A DNA stretch of 40,554 nt, taken from the NCBI RefSeq assembly GCF_001311845.1, contig NZ_BBCC01000040.1, forward strand, positions 1-40,554. The letters are read 5' to 3'. Numbering within the stretch: the first letter of the stretch is position 1; each line of letters opens with the position of its first letter. This document shows, one piece after another, positions 35,596-40,554 of the stretch. Origin of the DNA: Desulfosarcina cetonica JCM 12296. Its GTDB lineage: Bacteria; Desulfobacterota; Desulfobacteria; Desulfobacterales; Desulfosarcinaceae. The position numbers were made by a program, and so were the translations under genes. The notes under the pieces are model-generated. The model was not told the origin of the DNA. It made no database searches and worked only from the letters and a program-made list of their open reading frames with translations.

Positions 35596-35823
35596 TTAAG
35601 ATCATGATGGAATCCGCGGCAACAACCAACGTGCCGGCGGTGACCGTGCCGTATGTGGCTGTGGATGCCCGGTATAACCGGGACCGTTGCGTTCCGCAGT
35701 ATCCTGCTTTCCCATTGTTAGGGGATGATGAAATTAGAGCAAGACGGGCAAGGAATCAAGCAAAAGCAGCAGTGTGAGATAAAGAAGGGGTTGTTATCGG
35801 ACAACTATCCGGTTTGAATGGAA

Positions 35824-35852
35824 AACCCGGCGGGATGAGCTCCCGCCGGGTT
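35824..35852 (-). terminator. terminator hairpin after the trpB2 unit
   Basis: AACCCGGCGGGA (35824-35835) pairs perfectly with TCCCGCCGGGTT (35841-35852) around the loop TGAGC. On the minus strand the stem runs directly into TTTT. On the plus strand a five-T run begins 6 bases after the stem. It starts about 18 bases beyond the stop of the Cys-rich small protein. Confidence 0.8.
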
Positions 35853-35869
35853 CGCTGTTTTTCTGGAAC

Positions 35870-36136
35870 TTAGGATTCGGCAGCCCTTTCTTTCGCCTGA
35901 CGGATCAAATCCACCAGGCTGGCCACCTTGTTGGGTGGTGGGCGGCGGGCCGCAAGCCCTGCAAAAACCTCCGGTGCAAGACAGCTTTCGAGATGGGCCA
36001 CCACGTCAAAGCGCTCCCACCAGCAGTCGAAGATTTTAAAGCAAGGCGCTTTTTCCTCGCCAGATTGCCGACAATAGGCGAAGGTCACTTCTCCCCCCAG
36101 GCGCGGGCAGCGCCGCGCCAGCGCATCCGGTGCCAT
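35870..36136 (-). CDS. small Cys-rich protein
   Basis: 88 residues, function unknown. The cysteine-bearing segments are RCPRLGGEVTFAYCRQ, KAPCFKIFDCWWERFDVV and ESCLAPEVF. The spacing CPxLGG-x5-YC-x9-PC-x4-DCWW suggests a bound metal or cluster, but no named family was recognised. The start ATG (36136-36134) shares its A with the stop TGA of trpB2 (TGATG), so the two are translationally coupled and the protein may act with that enzyme or share its regulation. A strong terminator follows. Confidence 0.75.
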   Translation of the reverse strand: MAPDALARRCPRLGGEVTFAYCRQSGEEKAPCFKIFDCWWERFDVVAHLESCLAPEVFAGLAARRPPPNKVASLVDLIRQAKERAAES

Positions 36137-37510
36137 CAGCGACTCTTGAAGTTCTGGGGTTTGGGGTAGTTTTTAAGAATTTCCGTGGATTTTGCGATAT
36201 CGGCATCCTCCAGCGTGAAATCGGACAGCTCGCCGGCAAAGTACTTCTCGTAGGCACCCAAGTCCAAAAGGCCGTGGCCGCTGAAACTGACCACGATGGT
36301 TTTTTCTTTACCTTCTTCCTTGGCCTTTTGGGCTTCCTCCACCACCAGGGCCAGGGCATTGGTGGTTTCCGGGGCCGGGATGAACCCTTCGGTCCGCGCC
36401 CACAAGACGCCGGCTTTGTAAGAGGCCAGCTGGCCCACCGATCGCGGGGTGATCAGCCTTCATTGGCCAATTGGCTGACCGTGGGCGCCATGCCGTGGTA
36501 ACGCAGGCCGCCGGCATGAATGGGCGCGGGCACGAAATTGTGCCCCAGGCTGTGCATGGGTAAAAGCGGGGTGTATCCGGCCGTATCCCCGTGATCGTAG
36601 GCAAAGGCGCCCGGGTCAGGGATGGGCAGGCCTTGGGTTCCACCGGATAGATTTCGATCTGGCGGCCGTTGATCTTGTCCAGCACAAAGGGGAATGCCAG
36701 CCCGGCGAAGTTGCTGCCGCCACCGGCGCAGCCGATGACGATGTCCGGATAGTCACCGGCGATGTCGAACTGCTTTTTGGTTTCCAGGCCGATGATGGTT
36801 TGATGCAGCATGACGTGGTTGAGCACGCTGCCCAGCGAGTAGCGGGTCTTGCCGGTCGTGTCGCCGACGGCCTGCTCGACGGCTTCGGAGATGGCAATCC
36901 CCAGGCTGCCCGGCGTATTGGGATCCCTTTCCAGGGCATCGCGACCGGCCTTGGTTTCGGTACTGGGGGAGGCGATGCAGGTGCCGCCCCAAGCCTGCAT
37001 CATGGCCTTGCGGTAGGGCTTCTGGTCGAAACTGATGCGCACCATGAAGACCTTGCAAGTCAAGCCGTATTGGCTGCAGGCAAAGGAAAGCGCGCTGCCC
37101 CACTGGCCGGCGCCGGTTTCGGTGGTGATGTTTTCGATACCGAAAACCTTGTTGTAATAGGCCTGGGGGACGGCCGTATTGGGCTTGTGGCTGCCCGGCG
37201 GGCTCATGCCCTCGTTTTTGTAGTAAATCTTGGCCGGCGTGCCCAGGGCTTTTTCAAAGGCCGTGGCCCGGGTCAACGGTGCGGGCCGCCAGATGGCGAG
37301 CACGTCCAGTACCGGTTCGGGGATGTCGATCCAGCGTTCGCTACTGACCTCCTGTTCGATCAGGTTCATGGGAAAGACCGGTGCCAGCATGTCGGGGCTT
37401 ATCGGATTACCGTCCGGTCCCAAGGGCGGGTTCATTTTGATGTCAGCAAGAATGTTGTACCACTTTCGCGGAATTTCATCTTTGGCCAGGATGATGCTCT
37501 TCGGTTGCAT
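36136..37510 (-). CDS. trpB2: TrpB2-type tryptophan synthase beta-like PLP enzyme, two frame breaks
   Basis: About 458 residues with the long N-terminus of TrpB2 proteins ([21 protein letters not shown]). The PLP Lys is K109 in [14 protein letters not shown], the Glu/Gly region is [18 protein letters not shown], and the phosphate loop is [14 protein letters not shown]. It condenses indole with serine or has a related beta-replacement role; no trpA or other trp genes are nearby. AAGGAGG lies 7 bases before ATG 37510. Break 1 is near 36612: ACCCGGGCGCC is read where one more G gives [11 protein letters not shown]. Break 2 is near 36455: GAAGGCTGATC is read where GAAGGCCTGATC gives N-E-G-L-I-T-P-R-S-V. 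The apparent TGA at break 2 is a frameshift artefact, not selenocysteine. Confidence 0.9.
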
Positions 37511-37591
37511 TCAGGTTCCTCCTTGGTATCGGGCAGATTTGTTTATTTCTGGATGGATACAAGATAGCTTGTAATGGGCGCGGATGTTTCT

Positions 37592-37694
37592 GTCAACAGC
37601 AATACCGGGCAGGCTCCGGGCAAGCGCATCCGCGGTTAAACCCAATAGCCGGTCGTCAGCCAGCCGGTTCCAAGGCTGAGACTTTGCTGTTGAC
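37592..37694. repeat. spaced 11-bp inverted repeat
   Basis: GTCAACAGCAA (37592-37602) is repeated inverted as TTGCTGTTGAC (37684-37694), 81 bases apart, in the gap between trpB2 and the lipoprotein gene. It could be the ends of a small element or an operator pair; no other copy is present in the window. Confidence 0.4.
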
Positions 37695-37772
37695 CGGCAT
37701 TTTGCGGCACTGGTAAAGTCGACGAATGTATCAGTGCTCCTATTCATCAACACCACCTTGGAGGAATTCTCA

Positions 37773-38037
37773 ATGACGCGCAGAGGTTTCATCAAACAGC
37801 TGCTTTCCGGCCTTTTGGGGGTGGGTGCAATGGTTCTCTTCAACGGCTGTGCACCGCTCATCAGCTTCGGCATATGTCAAGAGCGACGGTGAGCCCTGGC
37901 AATGCATGAACTGCGGACATCTGGAGCGGTCCAAGGAAGATCTGACCGGCACCCGCTGTCCGCGCTGTGGCAAGCGGATGCTGGTGCGGATCACCGAGGC
38001 GGAGATGGCCGTGGAACTGAAGAAGCTGGGGGGATGA
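37773..38037 (+). CDS. exported zinc-ribbon/rubredoxin-like lipoprotein, one frame break
   Basis: About 87 residues. The N-terminus MTRRGFIKQLLSGLLGVGAM is a twin-arginine leader; a lipobox-like FNGC follows. The mature part carries two CxxC pairs: EPWQCMNCGHLER and GTRCPRCGKRMLVR, a rubredoxin-like knuckle arrangement that binds one iron or zinc. The two pieces lie in adjacent frames, joined near 37866-37870 in AGCTTCGGCATATG. Here the repair is the removal of one base (or addition of two), unlike the other breaks in the window. GGAGG lies 8 bases before ATG 37773. The stop TGA overlaps the hydrolase start (ATGA), so they are coupled. Confidence 0.65.
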
Positions 38038-39068
38038 TGCCGACTGGGAACCCCCGCCGAAAGCGCCCCATGGATTCGGCCATACCGGAAGCAGTCCCCT
38101 TCGTTCCTCCCCTCTTCCTCAAGCCGGCAATGTTGCAGACCTTTTTAGCCAGCGCCAGCCTGCGGGCCTGGGGAAACAATCCCATGCTGGACGCCGCCCG
38201 GAAAGTGGTCCTGACCACGGACCAAGGCGTCCGGTTGTTGGGATTCATCAGCCGTCAGCCCCGGCCCCATAACCGGGGGATGGTGATTCTGCTGCACGGC
38301 TGGGAGGGCAGCGCGAACTCCACCTATGTCCTGACCACGGGCCGTTTTCTGTTCAACCGCGGGTATGATGTCTTCCGGCTCAATTTCCGCGATCATGGCC
38401 CCAGCCACCACCTGAATCCGGGAATTTTCTACGCCGTGCTTCTGGACGAGGTGTTCGATGCCGTGCGGCAGGTTGCCGCAAAGGAACACGGCCGACCGGT
38501 TTTTCTCGCCGGATTCTCCCTGGGCGGTAATTTCGCCTTGCGCATTGCCCGAAAGTGCGCCCAAAGGCCCATTTTCGGCTTGAAGCACGTTTTTGCCGTC
38601 AGTCCGGTGATCGACCCGGACAAGGCCACCGACCGCATCGACGGCAACCGCTTCATCCTGGGGTATTTCCTGAAAAAATGGCGGCGTTCGTTGGGCATCA
38701 AACAGCGCTGTTTTCCGGCGCGCTATGATTTCTCCCATCTGATGAAGGTCGATACGATTCGGGAAATGACCGAACGGCTATTGGTCCGTTACAGTGCCTA
38801 CGACAGCGCCAAGGCCTATTTTCGGGACTACAGCCTGCGCGGAGACGGATTGCACGAGATAAGGTTGCCGACCACGATCGTGACCGCGGCGGATGATCCC
38901 ATTATTCCCATTGAGGATTTTTGTCGCCTGGCGGTCAGCGATACCACCCGTTTGCTGGTCCAGCCCCATGGCGGGCACAACGGCTTTCTGGGATGGCAAC
39001 TGACGGGGTGGTATGAACCGGTGATGGACGCAACGTTCAAAAATGGCAGCGGGACGACCATGACGTAG
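38034..39068 (+). CDS. alpha/beta hydrolase, YheT-like
   Basis: 344 residues with a complete catalytic triad: Ser162 in the elbow FLAGFSLGGNFALR, Asp in IVTAADDPIIPIEDF, and His in VQPHGGHNGFLG. The oxyanion region is VILLHGWEGSANSTYVL. The pattern (LHGwEGs..s.Y, GFSLGGN, ADDPiiP, HGGHnGF) matches YheT/Eht1-type hydrolases acting on esters. There is no signal peptide. The start at ATG 38034 overlaps the stop of the lipoprotein gene; ATG 38037 or 38070 are alternatives. The substrate cannot be predicted. Confidence 0.88.
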   Translation: MMPTGNPRRKRPMDSAIPEAVPFVPPLFLKPAMLQTFLASASLRAWGNNPMLDAARKVVLTTDQGVRLLGFISRQPRPHNRGMVILLHGWEGSANSTYVLTTGRFLFNRGYDVFRLNFRDHGPSHHLNPGIFYAVLLDEVFDAVRQVAAKEHGRPVFLAGFSLGGNFALRIARKCAQRPIFGLKHVFAVSPVIDPDKATDRIDGNRFILGYFLKKWRRSLGIKQRCFPARYDFSHLMKVDTIREMTERLLVRYSAYDSAKAYFRDYSLRGDGLHEIRLPTTIVTAADDPIIPIEDFCRLAVSDTTRLLVQPHGGHNGFLGWQLTGWYEPVMDATFKNGSGTTMT

Positions 39069-39116
39069 CCGCCCCGCTGTTCTTACGGAAATGGGACATT
39101 CTTTTCCGTCAATCGC

Positions 39117-40124
39117 CTAAAAACTGTTGTCACCGTCGAGCAGGCCGCCCAGGGAACCCAGAATGGAGCCTTCACCGCGGCTGCCGCCCTTTTGGGGGGC
39201 GGCCTGGAGCATGCGGCCGGCCAGGCGCGAGAAGGGCAGGGACTGCAGCCACACCCTGCCCGGTCCCTGGAGGGTGGCGAAAAAGAGCCCTTCACCACCA
39301 AACAGGGCCGTCTTGATGTTGCCTGCCTGGCGGATATCGAAATGGACGCTCTGCTCCAGGGCCACGATACAGCCCGTATCCACATCCAGGACCTCGCCGG
39401 CGTTCAACTGGCGTTCGACCACGGTGCCGCCGGCATGCACGAAGACCATGCCGTCGCCTTCCAGCTTCTGCATGATGAAGCCTTCACCGCCGAAAAGGCC
39501 GGTGAGGATTTTTTTCTGCAGGTAAATGCCGATGGAAACGCCCTTGGCGGCGCACAGGAAACTGTCCTTCTGGCAGATCAGACAGCCGTCAACGCTGGGC
39601 AGGGGCACGGGAATGATGTTGCCCGGATAGGGTGCCCCGAAGGCCACATGGGCCTTTCCCTGGCCGGTGTGGGTGAAGACCGTCATGAAGAGGCTCTCAC
39701 CGGTGATCAGCCGCTTGCCGGCACCCAGCAGTTTGTCCATGAAGCCGCCCCCGCCGCTGGAGGCCGACCCGTCTCCGAAAACCGTCTGCATGTCGATGCT
39801 GCCGTTCTTGTACATCATGGCACCGGCTTCGGCCACGGCACTTTCACCGGGATCCAGCTCAATTTCGACGAACTGCATTTCGGCACCGACGATTTTGAAA
39901 TCAATTTCATCCGCCCGGCTACGGGAAGGGCTTGCCGCCGGTGGCACGGGAACGGGGGCACCGGCAGCCGGATTGAGTTCGCCGATGCTGGCAATGGGCT
40001 GCCATTCGGCAAATCCGTCCCGCCAGGCAAATCCATTGGGGCTCTGCCGGGCCTGGGCGATGGCGTCGGACAAGTCCATGGGACCTTGCTGATTGCCGTC
40101 ATAACTCAAATACCATTGGGCCAT
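39117..40124 (-). CDS. GYF-domain and AIM24/TIGR00266 family protein
   Basis: 335 residues. The N-terminal GYF_2-like domain (about 1-50) reads MAQWYLSYDGNQQGPMDLSD and continues 'FAWRDGFAEWQPI'. After a Pro/Ala linker (VPVPPAASPSRS) comes an AIM24-type beta-barrel with EIDFKIVGAEMQFVEIELDP, AVAEAGAMMYKNGSIDMQTV, Gly-rich SASSGGGGFMDKLLGAGKR and repeated FGGEG(F/L) motifs. Bacterial AIM24 proteins have no settled function. AGGAGA lies 8 bases before ATG 40124. It follows the TerB-like gene by 10 bases. No frame break. Confidence 0.88.
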   Translation of the reverse strand: MAQWYLSYDGNQQGPMDLSDAIAQARQSPNGFAWRDGFAEWQPIASIGELNPAAGAPVPVPPAASPSRSRADEIDFKIVGAEMQFVEIELDPGESAVAEAGAMMYKNGSIDMQTVFGDGSASSGGGGFMDKLLGAGKRLITGESLFMTVFTHTGQGKAHVAFGAPYPGNIIPVPLPSVDGCLICQKDSFLCAAKGVSIGIYLQKKILTGLFGGEGFIMQKLEGDGMVFVHAGGTVVERQLNAGEVLDVDTGCIVALEQSVHFDIRQAGNIKTALFGGEGLFFATLQGPGRVWLQSLPFSRLAGRMLQAAPQKGGSRGEGSILGSLGGLLDGDNSF

Positions 40125-40134
40125 GGTGGATCTC

Positions 40135-40554
40135 CTATTTCTCTTCCAGGTTGTCGTGGATCGCTTCAACGGTGGCCGCATCCAGGCCAAGGCGATCGGC
40201 CAGGGCAGCCAGGTAGTCTCGTTCGGCAGGGGTGTCCACCTCGATGGCCATCAGGGATACGGTGTAGACCTGGCGGGCCAGGGTGGGTGAGGAAACGCCG
40301 GCCACAAGGGTGTCCAGGTCGGCCGGTGAAAGCAGTTCCCGGGTGATGAACCCATGCTCCTCGGCGGACAGATCGACCGATTGCAAATGGTTTAGGATCT
40401 GATCGCGTTCGGTCTGGTCGATCATGCCGTCGGCATTGGCCGCCGCAATCATGGCGCGGATCAAGAGAACCGCATCGGCATTGCCGGTGGCATCTGCCGC
40501 ACCCGGTGGGGTTGGCACGGTTGACGGCGGTGCGGGCATGGGGGCGGCGTCTCT
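40135..40554 (-). CDS. TerB-like (DUF533) protein, 5' end cut by window edge
   Basis: At least 139 residues; the frame is open to the window edge and an internal Met at 40539 is probably not the start, because it lies in a Pro/Ala linker (MPAPPSTVPTPPGAAD). The visible domain is the all-alpha TerB-like fold of DUF533 proteins: LLIRAMIAAANADGMIDQTE, with an acidic D-G-x-I-D-x-x-E helix start, then LDTLVAGVSSPTLARQVYTV and AIEVDTPAERDYLAALADRL. Such domains may bind metal or calcium. It is cotranscribed with the AIM24 gene. Confidence 0.8.
   Translation of the reverse strand, partial: RDAAPMPAPPSTVPTPPGAADATGNADAVLLIRAMIAAANADGMIDQTERDQILNHLQSVDLSAEEHGFITRELLSPADLDTLVAGVSSPTLARQVYTVSLMAIEVDTPAERDYLAALADRLGLDAATVEAIHDNLEEK

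Noticed and set aside
36450..36460. In-frame TGA in trpB2 as a possible selenocysteine codon
   Set aside because: The conserved sequence after it lies in another frame (N-E-G-L-I-T-P-R-S-V needs one extra C), so this is a frame break, not recoding.
39192..40346. 384-codon plus-strand frame opposite the AIM24 and TerB-like genes
   Set aside because: Antisense shadow; the minus-strand genes have clear domains and ribosome sites.
1..40554. CRISPR array, tRNA, rRNA or intact insertion sequence
   Set aside because: No regularly spaced direct repeats, cloverleaf-like segments, ribosomal sequence or transposase motifs were seen on either strand.

Overview
The window is about 40.5 kb of GC-rich bacterial DNA. 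Its gene content points to a sulfate-reducing or syntrophic Desulfobacterota, in the style of Desulfosarcina/Desulfobacteraceae. The indicators are a tandem HdrA with an MvhD-like partner, both apparently selenoproteins; a split gcvPA/gcvPB glycine decarboxylase; a TrpB2-type PLP enzyme; NtrC-type two-component signalling; and short dispersed repeats. This placement is inference. No rRNA, tRNA, CRISPR array or intact insertion sequence was seen.

Layout. 1-2247 (minus): the N-terminus of a P1/S58 peptidase, a ModE-like winged-helix protein and an ALDH7-type aldehyde dehydrogenase. 2440-3549 (plus): an unrecognised Tat-exported protein. 3586-7458 (minus): a Cache-domain histidine kinase overlapping an NtrC-family regulator, then a 75-residue protein that is only a HisKA-like phosphoacceptor helix pair, preceded by a sigma-54-like site. 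7731-12339: yajD, corA, a zinc-ribbon/FHA protein, a small membrane protein, a secreted Cache protein and an extradiol dioxygenase. 12663-16623 (minus): hdrA plus the MvhD-like gene. 17010-20337 (minus): a deacetylase-like protein, a FemAB-type acyltransferase and a PP2C phosphatase. 20568-23236 (plus): TetR, ABC1/UbiB kinase and DUF2867. 23170-26449 (minus): cardiolipin synthase and ftsH. 26666-34394 (plus): a DUF4124 protein, an EamA transporter relic, then lrp/asnC-gcvT-gcvH-gcvPA-gcvPB-lipB-lipA. 34402-40554: acyltransferase 3, a Cys-rich small protein coupled to trpB2, a zinc-ribbon lipoprotein, an alpha/beta hydrolase, an AIM24/GYF protein and a TerB-like protein.

The most striking signal is in the hdrA operon. 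hdrA is interrupted only by an in-frame TGA exactly where HdrA proteins carry a conserved Cys. The next gene has an in-frame TGA exactly where MvhD proteins carry the second Cys of a CxxC. Each TGA is followed at the right distance by a bacterial-SECIS-like hairpin. Both are therefore best read as selenocysteine codons in one flavin/iron-sulfur electron-transfer complex.

Thirteen otherwise well-conserved genes carry in total 19 single-base frame breaks. Eighteen are losses of one base, many at short homopolymers (G, C, A or T runs). This looks like a property of the sequence data rather than mass pseudogenisation. I therefore annotate those genes as whole CDSs and mark each break.

The glycine-cleavage cluster is functionally coherent: an Lrp/AsnC regulator, the T, H, P1 and P2 proteins, and the two enzymes (LipB, LipA) that attach and make the lipoyl group on GcvH. 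Only the dihydrolipoyl dehydrogenase is missing locally. Two families of short dispersed repeats sit at gene ends and supply stop codons or C-terminal codons to their neighbours.
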